Of a stretch of 64,000 nt of DNA, positions 1-8,014 are shown piece after piece. Under the pieces are notes generated by a model that was not told the DNA's origin, did not search any database, and saw only the letters and a program-made list of their open reading frames with translations. Both the position numbers and the translations under genes were made by a program. Where the stretch lies: contig DUPN01000100.1 in the NCBI GenBank assembly GCA_012838305.1, forward strand, positions 94,489 through 158,488. Direction: 5' to 3'. Source of the DNA: Bacillota bacterium. Its GTDB lineage: Bacteria; Bacillota; Limnochordia; Darwinibacteriales; Darwinibacteriaceae. How positions within the stretch are numbered: position 1 is the first letter of the stretch; each line of letters opens with the position of its first letter.

Positions 1-81
1 CAGCGTAGCCCCAACTTCCAAATGGTCATCGATGATATTTACGCCATCGGCCACGGCAGACTCATTGGCCGCCCCCGTTAG
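1..81 (+). CDS. glmE: Glutamate mutase (methylaspartate mutase) E subunit, C-terminal end only
   Basis: Frame 1 is open from the window edge to a TAG at 79-81 and gives 26 residues ending in FQMVIDDIYAIGHGRLIGRP. This closely resembles, from memory, the C-terminus of clostridial GlmE, the large subunit of B12-dependent glutamate mutase that turns L-glutamate into threo-3-methylaspartate. The methylaspartate ammonia-lyase gene three genes downstream fits that reading, since it uses the mutase product. Only the tail is visible, so the active-site barrel cannot be checked. A ribosome binding site for the next gene overlaps the stop codon. Confidence 0.75.
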   Translation, partial: QRSPNFQMVIDDIYAIGHGRLIGRPR

Positions 82-93
82 GAGATGAGAAAT

Positions 94-1449
94 GTGAACG
101 AACTGAGAATTCTATCGCCCACTGCCATCTTAGGCTACGGTTTTCCCCTAGCCTCATTTCAGGCCGGTCTCGACCGAGATCCCCATGCGATCGCGGTGGA
201 TGCTGGCTCAACCGATCCGGGACCCTATTATCTCGGATCCGGACAGTCCTTTACCCAGCGCTCCGCAGTGAAAAGGGACCTGCGCTACCTAATTGAAGCC
301 GCTTTGGAGAGGAAGATACCCCTGATCATCGGCACCGCCGGCGGCAGCGGGGCCAAAGCCCATGTGGATTGGAATTTAGCCATCATACAGGAAATTCTGA
401 AGGAGCTCAAGCTCCAGGCCAACTTGGCCGTCATTTACAGCGACATCGATCGGGAGTTCCTTCTGCAGGAGCTGAAAAAAGGTAGGGTCGAACCTCTAGG
501 TCCAGTCGACCAGTTGACGGAGGAGGACATCTTGGCCGCGACAAATCTAGTAGCGCAAATGGGTTTAGAGCCCATTATGGAGGCTTTGGAGCGGGGAGCG
601 CAGATCATTTTGGCAGGCCGGGCCTATGATCCCACAGTCTTTGCGGCCCTGCCTGTTTTGAAGGGTTATGATCCTGCCCTAGCGCTGCACATGGGGAAGA
701 TTCTCGAATGCGCGGCCATTGCAGCCAGCCCAGGAAGCGGCAGTGACTGCCTGATAGGATACTTAGACGCAGACTCCTTTATCTTAGAGGCCCTTAATCC
801 GGCAAGGGAATGCACCAGTTTGTCTGTGGCCGCCCATACACTGTATGAAAAGAGTAACCCCTATGTCTTACCAGGTCCCGGAGGAGCCCTCGATCTCCAC
901 GCAACCACCTTTGAACAGCTGCCCCAGGGCCGAGTGCGGGTGACCGGGACCAAGTTCGTGCCCACAGAGAATTATGCTCTCAAACTAGAGGGTGCGCGCC
1001 TCATTGGTTACCGTACCATTAGCATTGCAGGAGTGCGTGATCCCATCATGATTAGGCAAATCGATGAGGTGATCGCGTCCGTCAAGGAGCGGGTTGCCGA
1101 CAATTTCCAGGATCTTAGGGAATACCAGCTGCATGTACACTGCTACGGCAAGAACGGAGTGATGGGCCTGCTTGAACCCCATCCGGAAGCAGCCCATGAA
1201 CTGGGTCTGGTGATTGAAGCCGTGGCCAAAACCCAGGAGATTGCGGACACCATCTGCAGCTTCGCCCGTTCCACCATGCTCCACTTCGGCTATCCGGGCC
1301 GCAAGTCTACCGCGGGTAACCTCGCTTTCCCTTACTCGCCCTCGGATGTGTCTGCAGGTGCGGTTTACACCTTCAATGTGTACCACCTCCTGGAGGTGGA
1401 TGATCCAAAACGCCTGTTTCCAATCAAGATGGGGAGGAGTGAGCTATGA
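94..1449 (+). CDS. AtuA-like (acyclic terpene utilisation / DUF1446 family) protein
   Basis: About 451 residues, the usual size of the AtuA core domain. Visible family features are the N-terminal ILGYGFP and DAGSTDPGPYYLGSG stretches and the glycine-rich GTAGGSGAKAHVDW near residue 85. The biochemical activity of the family is not settled; the name comes from terpene catabolism operons. Here it sits between glutamate mutase and methylaspartate ammonia-lyase, so a role tied to the mesaconate pathway is more likely (inference). I prefer GTG at 94 as start because GGAG at 81-84 is 9 bases ahead; an ATG at 85 directly abuts it. The end overlaps DUF4387 by four bases (ATGA), indicating translational coupling. 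Confidence 0.8.
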   Translation: MNELRILSPTAILGYGFPLASFQAGLDRDPHAIAVDAGSTDPGPYYLGSGQSFTQRSAVKRDLRYLIEAALERKIPLIIGTAGGSGAKAHVDWNLAIIQEILKELKLQANLAVIYSDIDREFLLQELKKGRVEPLGPVDQLTEEDILAATNLVAQMGLEPIMEALERGAQIILAGRAYDPTVFAALPVLKGYDPALALHMGKILECAAIAASPGSGSDCLIGYLDADSFILEALNPARECTSLSVAAHTLYEKSNPYVLPGPGGALDLHATTFEQLPQGRVRVTGTKFVPTENYALKLEGARLIGYRTISIAGVRDPIMIRQIDEVIASVKERVADNFQDLREYQLHVHCYGKNGVMGLLEPHPEAAHELGLVIEAVAKTQEIADTICSFARSTMLHFGYPGRKSTAGNLAFPYSPSDVSAGAVYTFNVYHLLEVDDPKRLFPIKMGRSEL

Positions 1450-1748
1450 GATATGTGAAAGACGTGGCCTTGGTCGTCCGAAGCAAGAATGCGGGTCCCT
1501 ATGAGCTAACCTTTGATCTGATGTTCCCTAATGCAGAAGTATTTGAGGAGGTTAGGCACAGCATTACCAAGGAGAAGATCGCCGCATTGTACAAGATTGA
1601 GGAAAGTCAAGTGTTGTCCATCATCCATTTTGCCCCTGCTCATGCAGTGAAAATTACGATTATACGTCCTCGCCCTTCCGGCGATTTGGGGGAAACGGAT
1701 GTCTATGGAGCGCAACAACACACACCACTATTTGAGCTAACATATTAA
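1446..1748 (+). CDS. DUF4387 family protein
   Basis: A 100-residue protein beginning MRYVKDVALVVRSKNAGPYE, a typical DUF4387 start; the family is commonly the downstream partner of AtuA-type proteins. It is small, soluble, without signal peptide or membrane segment. Function unknown. The start overlaps the preceding stop by four bases, so the two are probably made in a fixed ratio and may form a complex (inference). Methylaspartate ammonia-lyase follows after 8 bases. I see no catalytic motif that I can name. Confidence 0.8.
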   Translation: MRYVKDVALVVRSKNAGPYELTFDLMFPNAEVFEEVRHSITKEKIAALYKIEESQVLSIIHFAPAHAVKITIIRPRPSGDLGETDVYGAQQHTPLFELTY

Positions 1749-1756
1749 GGGAGTGT

Positions 1757-3010
1757 ATGGGTTTGCAAATTAAAGATGTTGTATTATCAAAAGGGCTTAC
1801 AGGCTTTTATTTTGATGATCAAAAGGCGATACGCCAGGGAAATTATGTGGTCAACGGTTTAAGCTATGACGGACCGCCTCTCACGCCAGGCTTTGTCAAC
1901 ATTCGTCAGGCGGGAGAAAGCGTTTCTGTGCAATTGCTGCTCTCCAATGGCCAGGTAGCCTACGGAGATTGCGCCGCGGTACAGTACTCAGGGGCAGGGG
2001 GACGGGATCCCTTGTTCTTAGCAGATGAATATATCCCCCTGATGGAAAAGTATGTTATTCCTGTTCTGATCGGTAAGGACCTTTCGTCCTTTAGGACGCT
2101 GGCTGAAGAAATCGACCAAATCACCGATGACCATGGAAAGCCCTTGCACACAGCCATCCGCTATGGAGTGACACAGGCGATTTTGGACGGGGTGGCCCGG
2201 GCCCGCAGTTTGACCATGGCTGAAGTAATTGTGGATGAATATGGATTGGAGCTCGTGCCTGAGCCCGTGTTGATTTTTGCCCAAACAGGCGATGACCGCA
2301 AGGTCAATGCTGACCGAATGATCATTAAACACGTGGACGTGTTGCCGCATGGCCTCTTTAATAATGTGCATAAACTGGGCAAAAACGGCGAACATCTAGC
2401 CGATTACCTAGTCTGGCTGAAAGCTAGAGTGCAAGAGCTTAAGGTGGAAGAGGATTATCTGCCAGACTTCCATGTTGATGTGTACGGCACCATCGGAGAA
2501 GCCTTTGACAATGATGTGCCCAAAATCGGTGCCTACGTCAAGGGTCTAGCCGAACTGGCGGCCCCCCATGCCCTGGCCATTGAAGGGCCCGTTGACTGCA
2601 ACTCGAAAGAAGAGCAGATCAAGCTGATGGCCGAGTTGAGGGCCTATGTGGATCAGCGAGATATTCCGGTGCGCTTTGTGGCCGACGAGTGGTGCAATAC
2701 CTTGGGGGATATCAAGGAGTTTACCGATGCAAAAGCGGGACACATGATTCAGATTAAGGCTCCTGACCTGGGGGGAATCAATAACACGGTTGAGGCGGTG
2801 CTCTATTGTCAATCCAAGGGCATGATTCCCTATCTTGGCGGCACATGTAACGAGACGGAGCGTTCGGCCCAAGTGACAGTCCAGTTAGCCGTGGCCACAA
2901 GACCCCGGCAGATCCTGTCCAAACCCGGCATGGGCGTTGACGAAGGCTTGTCCATTTGTACCAATGAGATGAACCGTGTTGTCGCTTTGTTGAAGAGAAA
3001 ACAAAGGTAG
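1757..3010 (+). CDS. mal: Methylaspartate ammonia-lyase
   Basis: 417 residues, the normal length. It removes ammonia from threo-3-methylaspartate to give mesaconate, the second step of glutamate fermentation by the methylaspartate route. It belongs to the enolase superfamily. The three metal-ligand regions are visible as FHVDVYGTIG, AIEGPVD and FVADEWCNT, followed by the catalytic lysine in IQIKAPDLGGINN and the late YLGGTCNETE motif. The start GFYFDDQKAI is typical. AAGGGAG lies just ahead of the ATG. It is placed between DUF4387 and the mesaconase-type hydratase, i.e. in pathway order. Confidence 0.93.
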   Translation: MGLQIKDVVLSKGLTGFYFDDQKAIRQGNYVVNGLSYDGPPLTPGFVNIRQAGESVSVQLLLSNGQVAYGDCAAVQYSGAGGRDPLFLADEYIPLMEKYVIPVLIGKDLSSFRTLAEEIDQITDDHGKPLHTAIRYGVTQAILDGVARARSLTMAEVIVDEYGLELVPEPVLIFAQTGDDRKVNADRMIIKHVDVLPHGLFNNVHKLGKNGEHLADYLVWLKARVQELKVEEDYLPDFHVDVYGTIGEAFDNDVPKIGAYVKGLAELAAPHALAIEGPVDCNSKEEQIKLMAELRAYVDQRDIPVRFVADEWCNTLGDIKEFTDAKAGHMIQIKAPDLGGINNTVEAVLYCQSKGMIPYLGGTCNETERSAQVTVQLAVATRPRQILSKPGMGVDEGLSICTNEMNRVVALLKRKQR

Positions 3011-3013
3011 GGG

Positions 3014-3862
3014 ATGAATTTGAGGGTTATTCAGTACGCAGACATTGTGGCCCAGATCAAGGAGCTTTGTCTGGATGCCAACTGTAATCTGCCGGAGGAT
3101 GTCTGGGAGGCCCTGGTCAAAGCCCAGGCGGATGAAGCATCGCCCTTGGGGCAGAATGTCCTCGAGACGATCCTGCAAAACGCCCAAATTGCCAAGGAAA
3201 AACGGATGCCTCTATGTCAAGATACAGGTATGGTCGTCGTCTTTGCCGAGGTGGGCCAGGATGTGCATATCCAAGGCGGCCTACTCAGCGAGGCGGTAGA
3301 TGAAGGAGTTCGACAGGCCTACAAAGAAGGATACTTCCGCATGAGTGTGGTCAAAGATCCCCTGGAGAGAGCCAACACCAAGGATAACACACCGGCCGTC
3401 CTCCATGTTTCCCTGGTAGCGGGAGATCAGCTGCGGCTGATCGTGGCGCCCAAGGGGTTCGGCAGCGAGAACATGTCTGCTTTGAAAATGCTGAAACCCG
3501 CAGAAGGCGTCCAAGGAATCAAGGATTTTGTGGTCAAGACAGTCAGTGAGGCCGGGGGTAATCCCTGTCCGCCCATTGTGATTGGCGTGGGAATTGGCGG
3601 CACTGTGGAGAAAGCAGCGCTCTTGGCCAAAAGGGCTGTGTTAAGGGAAATTGGTTCCACAAATCCCAAGCCGCATTTGGCCGAACTCGAAGCTGAGCTC
3701 CTGGAATTGGTCAACTTGACAGGAGTGGGGCCGCAGGGCTTTGGCGGAACCCAAACTGCTCTCGCCTTGTTTGTCGAAACCTATCCAACGCATATCGCTG
3801 GACTACCTGTGGCCGTTAACATCAACTGCCACGTAGCACGCCATGTGGAGGCGACACTGTAA
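3014..3862 (+). CDS. Class I fumarase / mesaconase-type hydratase, alpha (N-terminal) subunit
   Basis: 282 residues matching the alpha subunit of two-component, oxygen-sensitive [4Fe-4S] fumarate/tartrate hydratases. Three cysteines suited to bind the cluster are seen in PLCQDTGM, GGNPCPPIV and INCHVARH. Given the operon, the substrate is probably mesaconate, hydrated to citramalate (inference); fumarate is the alternative. A beta subunit is required by this enzyme type, but the next gene is not one, so it must lie upstream of the window or elsewhere. ATG at 3014 has AAAGG six bases ahead; TTG at 3020 is another possible start. The stop codon overlaps the next ATG by one base. Confidence 0.85.
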   Translation: MNLRVIQYADIVAQIKELCLDANCNLPEDVWEALVKAQADEASPLGQNVLETILQNAQIAKEKRMPLCQDTGMVVVFAEVGQDVHIQGGLLSEAVDEGVRQAYKEGYFRMSVVKDPLERANTKDNTPAVLHVSLVAGDQLRLIVAPKGFGSENMSALKMLKPAEGVQGIKDFVVKTVSEAGGNPCPPIVIGVGIGGTVEKAALLAKRAVLREIGSTNPKPHLAELEAELLELVNLTGVGPQGFGGTQTALALFVETYPTHIAGLPVAVNINCHVARHVEATL

Positions 3863-4728
3863 TGTACTATACGACGCTGGTCAAAGCATCATACTATGCT
3901 CCCAGGGGCAAGCATCGCCTGATGCACCTGGGCATGTTGATTGCCCAGCGCTATTTGCGTGCCGAGGATCGCTTGATTGGAGTTGTGGGTGATGCGGGCG
4001 CGGGCAAGTCCCTGATCATCCGCGGCATGTTTCCTGGATTGGTTCTAACCAACGATGATGACGGCGTCAATGTCCGCCCTTTGCCAGTAATGGAGGACGC
4101 GGAAAACGAGTACTTCAAAACGCACACCTATCACCTGGATGTCCGTTTTGAGATGGCCTTCTCCCAGCTTTGGGAATTGGCTGATGCGGTCAAAAAAGCG
4201 GTGTCAGCGGGTCATCGCGTGGTGGTGGAGCACTTTGAACTCTTGTATCCCTTGCTCAACCTCAATGCAGAAATTCTGATCGGAATCGGCGAAGAAGTGG
4301 TGGTTACCATTCCCACTCTCTTTGGCCCCTTTCCGGCAGAGATAGCCGAAGAGGCTTACCAATCCTTAATCTACCGCAAGATGGCTCACAGTGCCGAAGA
4401 CCTGACAAGCATCGTCTTTGAGCAGATGGGTTTTGAGCCCCCGACCATCCACGGTGACGTCCGGCGCGGCTTTGTGGTTGAATTTGCCCGCAAACCAGAG
4501 ATAGACCTCTCTGAGGTGGAGAGGCGTGTGCTCGACTACATCGCCCAGGATCTACCGATCAGTGTCTTCAATGATCACGCCATTGTGATCGGCCAAGAGA
4601 AATTGTCCTGCTCGGGGCCGAGGATTCACATGTCGTCCACAGGTAAGATTGAGAGATTTCGCCTTGATAAGAGTTTTCACTATTCGCCCATCACCAAGAC
4701 CTTTCTCCTAGCTGGTCGGGTGGGTTAA
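3862..4728 (+). CDS. P-loop protein with C-terminal alanyl-tRNA-synthetase-like additional domain
   Basis: 288 residues. Residues 43-50 form a Walker A loop, GDAGAGKS, in an N-terminal P-loop domain. The C-terminal third, with a conspicuous CSGPRIHMSSTGKI stretch, recalls the 'second additional domain' of alanyl-tRNA synthetase/AlaX-type proteins, a cysteine-containing metal-site region. Proteins of this build occur in Clostridia but have no assigned role that I know of. It is translationally coupled to the mesaconase alpha gene and is the last gene of that operon. It could be a maturation or reactivation ATPase for a pathway enzyme (inference); it is clearly not the hydratase beta subunit. 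Confidence 0.65.
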   Translation: MYYTTLVKASYYAPRGKHRLMHLGMLIAQRYLRAEDRLIGVVGDAGAGKSLIIRGMFPGLVLTNDDDGVNVRPLPVMEDAENEYFKTHTYHLDVRFEMAFSQLWELADAVKKAVSAGHRVVVEHFELLYPLLNLNAEILIGIGEEVVVTIPTLFGPFPAEIAEEAYQSLIYRKMAHSAEDLTSIVFEQMGFEPPTIHGDVRRGFVVEFARKPEIDLSEVERRVLDYIAQDLPISVFNDHAIVIGQEKLSCSGPRIHMSSTGKIERFRLDKSFHYSPITKTFLLAGRVG

Positions 4729-4744
4729 GGGGGAGACGTGCCGT

Positions 4745-5497
4745 ATGATCCGGATTTTCCATTTGGACAGCGACCCTTTCTTTCGTCAAGAAACTGAGGA
4801 GTACTTCCATCGTGTCCGCAATGTTCACTACCGAGGCAGCGATCAGGCGGCCGATCTGCTCCGGGCCTTTCGAGTGGACAGGCCTGATTGCGTTCTGCTG
4901 GATATGGATCTGAAGCCAGAAGGGGGCCTGCCTGTTCTGAAAGGCATTCGGGATCGATTCTCCCGTGAAGAGGTAAGAGTGATCGTCTTGTCCCTTGAGG
5001 AAGGGAGCGAAGCAGCCCTAACCAGGACCATTGAACTGGGAGCAGACTATTTTCTACAGCGCCCGGTGGACATGGTCATCCTAGAAAAGCGTGTTCGTCA
5101 GATGGTCACCTTCCGGCGCAGGCAGGGGAAGGAGATCACGTCGCGGCAGTTCCAGGAGATCTGTACACACTATTTTGGGCGAATGGGGATACCGCCCCAT
5201 TTTAAGGGATATCGCTACCTGATGGAAGGCATTTGGCTGGGATCGCTCCACCCCGCCTGGCTCAATTCCGTCACTCAAAACCTGTATCCAGCCATCGGCC
5301 AGCGTTTTGGCGTGAGCGGAATTCAGGTGGAACGGGCCATGCGCTATGCCCTCGATGTAACCTGGGAGAAAGGCAATGTAGATCAACTGTACGAGTTCTT
5401 CCCCTATGTGAGCGAACAGAAGGGAAAACCCACAAATTCCTGGTTCATCGCCAAAATGGTTGATTTGGTGGCTTTAGATGGCGGCCAGAATGGCTAA
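4745..5497 (+). CDS. spo0A: Spo0A-type sporulation response regulator with an atypical receiver
   Basis: 250 residues: receiver domain (about 1-120) plus the Spo0A-specific DNA-binding domain (about 135-245). The C-terminal half carries the family hallmarks PPHFKGYRYL, the recognition-helix region VERAMRYALDV (E196, R197, R200) and the KGKPTNSWFIA end. Phosphoacceptor is D53 and the switch residue is S83. Two normally invariant receiver positions differ: the acidic pair reads D8-S9 instead of Asp-Asp, and the usual Lys-Pro near the end is R106-P107. Spo0A is the master regulator of spore formation. The gene is followed by a terminator, then steA. A diverged paralog is possible. Confidence 0.85.
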   Translation: MIRIFHLDSDPFFRQETEEYFHRVRNVHYRGSDQAADLLRAFRVDRPDCVLLDMDLKPEGGLPVLKGIRDRFSREEVRVIVLSLEEGSEAALTRTIELGADYFLQRPVDMVILEKRVRQMVTFRRRQGKEITSRQFQEICTHYFGRMGIPPHFKGYRYLMEGIWLGSLHPAWLNSVTQNLYPAIGQRFGVSGIQVERAMRYALDVTWEKGNVDQLYEFFPYVSEQKGKPTNSWFIAKMVDLVALDGGQNG

Positions 5498-5522
5498 ATC
5501 CACAGCTCGATACGCATACTAG

Positions 5523-5550
5523 AAGAGACGGTAGACCCGTCTCTTTTTTG
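5523..5550 (+). terminator. Rho-independent terminator after spo0A
   Basis: A perfect 9-bp stem (AAGAGACGG 5523-5531 with CCGTCTCTT 5537-5545, loop TAGAC) runs into a T tract. It separates the methylaspartate-spo0A transcription unit from steA. Confidence 0.85.
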
Positions 5551-5570
5551 CTTGGACTGGGGGTCTTGGT

Positions 5571-6686
5571 ATGCAAGGCAGAGTGCGGCTGGGGAAACGG
5601 ACCAAGGAGTTGGCCACAGTACTTAAGCCCCGGGAAATCGCGGTGATCTCCCACGAAGACCTTGATACGGTGGGAGCTGCAGGACTGATTGAGGCCGGTG
5701 TGCTAGCAGTGATTAACGCCCGTTCTTCTCTAACCTGCCGCTATCCTAACTTGGGTCCGCAAATGCTCCGGGATCAGCAGATCCCCCTTTTGGATAATGT
5801 AGGGGAGGGGATCTTCGATCTCCTTCAGGATCAGGATCTAGTGGAGATTCAAGGACGCAAAGTACTGTTCCAAGGCAAAGTGATCGCCGTGGGTACCCTT
5901 GTTACCGACCATGTGATCAAGGAGCGGCACCGTTTGGCCGAACGGAACCTGCCCCGGGAGCTCGATCGTTTCGTCACCAACACCTTAGACTACGCCCTGC
6001 GGGAAAAGGATCTGTTCTTGGGGGATATCCCCTTTCCACGGATCAAAAGAGAGCTGAGGGGCAAGACAGTGATTGTTGTGGTGCGAGGTATCGGTTACCG
6101 GGAAGACCTCAAGGTACTGGGACCCTTTATTCAAGAAGCCAAGCCCATCATGCTGGGAGTGGATGGAGGGGCCGATGCCCTGCTTGCCTCAGGTTACAGA
6201 CCGCACATTATCGTTGGAGATATGGACAGTGTGAGTGATCGGGCCCTTCGCTCAGGGGCACAGCTCATCGCCCACGCCTATGCAGACGGTCAGTGTCCAG
6301 GCCAGGAGCGCCTAGTCCGCCTGGGGGTGCCCTACGATCTGGTGCCTGCACCGGGAACGAGCGAAGATTTAGCGCTGCTCCTCGCCCATGACCAGGGAGC
6401 AGATCTGATCGTGCTGGTGGGCTCCCATTCGAATATGATTGACTTTTTGGAAAAGGGACGGCCCGGAATGGCCTCCACCTTTCTAACCCGTCTGAAAATC
6501 GGACCCATCCTCCTGGATGCCAAAAAAGTGAGCGAGCTGTATCGTCCAAGCACGCCCCTGAAGGCTTTACCTGTGGTCTTGGCCGCACTCATTCCCATTT
6601 TGCTCTTCGTAGCCCTGGCCTCACCATGGCGCCATTATCTCCGGCTTTTGTGGCTGCAATTACGTCTCATTGCGGGGTGGCTGTAG
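5571..6686 (+). CDS. steA: SteA, putative cytokinetic ring / cell-separation protein
   Basis: 371 residues. A central thiamine-pyrophosphokinase-like fold is marked by GVDGGADALL and IIVGDMDSVSD (about residues 195-225), but the protein is not a thiamine enzyme: the family has an extra N-terminal domain and a C-terminal membrane anchor, seen here as a hydrophobic stretch from about residue 335. In Corynebacterium SteA works with SteB to control septal peptidoglycan hydrolysis (family knowledge). The next gene is the SteB counterpart, directly adjacent. The ATG has no strong ribosome binding site. The gene follows the spo0A terminator, so it probably has its own promoter. Confidence 0.8.
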   Translation: MQGRVRLGKRTKELATVLKPREIAVISHEDLDTVGAAGLIEAGVLAVINARSSLTCRYPNLGPQMLRDQQIPLLDNVGEGIFDLLQDQDLVEIQGRKVLFQGKVIAVGTLVTDHVIKERHRLAERNLPRELDRFVTNTLDYALREKDLFLGDIPFPRIKRELRGKTVIVVVRGIGYREDLKVLGPFIQEAKPIMLGVDGGADALLASGYRPHIIVGDMDSVSDRALRSGAQLIAHAYADGQCPGQERLVRLGVPYDLVPAPGTSEDLALLLAHDQGADLIVLVGSHSNMIDFLEKGRPGMASTFLTRLKIGPILLDAKKVSELYRPSTPLKALPVVLAALIPILLFVALASPWRHYLRLLWLQLRLIAGWL

Positions 6687-7331
6687 TTGAACTTCGGTTT
6701 CCGTTACCATGTTGCTTCGTTGATGGCCGTTTTTTTTAGCCTCATTTTGGGTATCCTAATTGGCGGTGCCCTGTCTGTGGATCACAGTATCGTAGATGAG
6801 CAGGCGTCACTCATCGCAGAACTGGAGGAACGCTTTCAGGAACTCCATGCCAGTTTTGCTCTGGTTCAAGGAGAACTGGATCGATCGAACTTGGCCTGGA
6901 GCCAGCTCCTGGACGTGATCTCCCAGGACAGTTTGGGCCAGCATACCATCGTCTTTGTACATGATCATGAGGAGGACCCCGCCTCCCTGCACACACTGCT
7001 TCTGGCGGCGGGAGCGGACGTGAAGAGTATTAGGCCTGAGCACCTAGATGAAATCACGCCCAATTCCGATCATGTTTTCGTCTTTCCCTTAGCCCAGGGG
7101 GAGCTCCCTCCCGCAGTGGCCGAAGCCATCGATACCTTGGCCTTGGCCGGGGCCAACTTGTCCTTTATCTGGGGTAAACAGGGAGGCCCGGATCGAAGTG
7201 TGCTCCCCCCCAGCCTGCAGGTGGACAATATTGACACCGCGGGGGGCAAAGCAGCCTTCATTTTAGGCTTAGCCACGGGAAGCCAGGGGTACTTTGGCAG
7301 TCAAGGGGAAGCCCAGAGGCTTCTGCCGTGA
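6687..7331 (+). CDS. steB: SteB/MctB-like membrane protein (often annotated 'copper transporter')
   Basis: 214 residues with one N-terminal membrane helix (about 8-28) followed by a coiled-coil-like segment (about 35-70) and an extracytoplasmic domain. This matches the MctB/SteB family (DUF3186). The automatic label 'copper transporter' comes from mycobacterial MctB; with only one membrane span and steA immediately upstream, a SteA partner in cell separation is the better reading. It begins with TTG right after the steA stop, with GGGGTGG ahead. Its stop overlaps the start of the glycosyltransferase gene, so steA-steB-GT2-GT4 form one operon. Confidence 0.75.
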   Translation: MNFGFRYHVASLMAVFFSLILGILIGGALSVDHSIVDEQASLIAELEERFQELHASFALVQGELDRSNLAWSQLLDVISQDSLGQHTIVFVHDHEEDPASLHTLLLAAGADVKSIRPEHLDEITPNSDHVFVFPLAQGELPPAVAEAIDTLALAGANLSFIWGKQGGPDRSVLPPSLQVDNIDTAGGKAAFILGLATGSQGYFGSQGEAQRLLP

Positions 7332-8014
7332 AGGTCGCGGCCCTGATCCCCGCCTTTAATGAGGAAGACCGGATCGGCCAGACCCTAGCCGCGGTGGCCG
7401 CCCTGGAGGGGATCCACGAGATCTTGGTGATTGACGATGGTTCCACTGATCATACTCGCTCTGCGGCGCAATGCAAAGCAAGAGTGCTGCGGCTGGACAG
7501 AAACCAGGGTAAGGGGGCGGCGCTCAACCATGGCCTGCGCAATGTCGTGGCCGATGTCTATCTCTTTTTGGACGCCGATCTCGGATCCACGGCCGCCTTA
7601 GCTTATGAACTGGTGCGTCCGATCTTGCGCGATCAGGCCGATATGACCATTGCCCGTTTTGATACAGAACAAAGTGCCCAGCAGGGCAAAATGGGATTTG
7701 GGACTGTGCGCAAAATAGCCAGCTTCGGCGTAAGATGCTTGACAGGCAGAAACGTGTCCAGCCCTTTATCGGGGCAAAGGGCGCTCAAGGCTGTTGTTTT
7801 GGAGACAGTTGGGGACTTGTTTGAAGGTTTTGGTGTGGAGGTAGCCCTTACAGTTGGAGCTTTGCACAATGGCTTTCGAATCGTGGAGGTGCCCCTGGCC
7901 ATGCAGCACCGGGCCTATGGACGTGGACTGAGGGGCCTTAGACACCGAGCCCACCAAGGACTGCAAGTCCTGCGTGCTTTGTGGCAGTGCTACAGGAGGG
8001 GGTGGCATCTGTGA
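7328..8014 (+). CDS. Family 2 glycosyltransferase
   Basis: 228 residues, GTG start inside the end of steB. It is a GT-A fold glycosyltransferase: ALIPAFNEEDRI at the N-terminus, VIDDGSTD binding the nucleotide sugar, GKGAALNHGL, and the DxD-like metal motif in FLDADLGS near residue 80. No transmembrane helix is evident, so it is likely a soluble or peripheral enzyme acting at the inner face of the membrane. The acceptor cannot be read from sequence; the neighbour is a polyprenol-phosphate sugar transferase, suggesting a lipid-linked envelope glycan (inference). The stop overlaps the next GTG by four bases. Confidence 0.85.
   Translation: MKVAALIPAFNEEDRIGQTLAAVAALEGIHEILVIDDGSTDHTRSAAQCKARVLRLDRNQGKGAALNHGLRNVVADVYLFLDADLGSTAALAYELVRPILRDQADMTIARFDTEQSAQQGKMGFGTVRKIASFGVRCLTGRNVSSPLSGQRALKAVVLETVGDLFEGFGVEVALTVGALHNGFRIVEVPLAMQHRAYGRGLRGLRHRAHQGLQVLRALWQCYRRGWHL

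Noticed and set aside
6687-7331. Copper transporter function for the MctB-family protein
   Set aside because: Only one membrane helix and no metal motif; the steA neighbour supports a SteB role.
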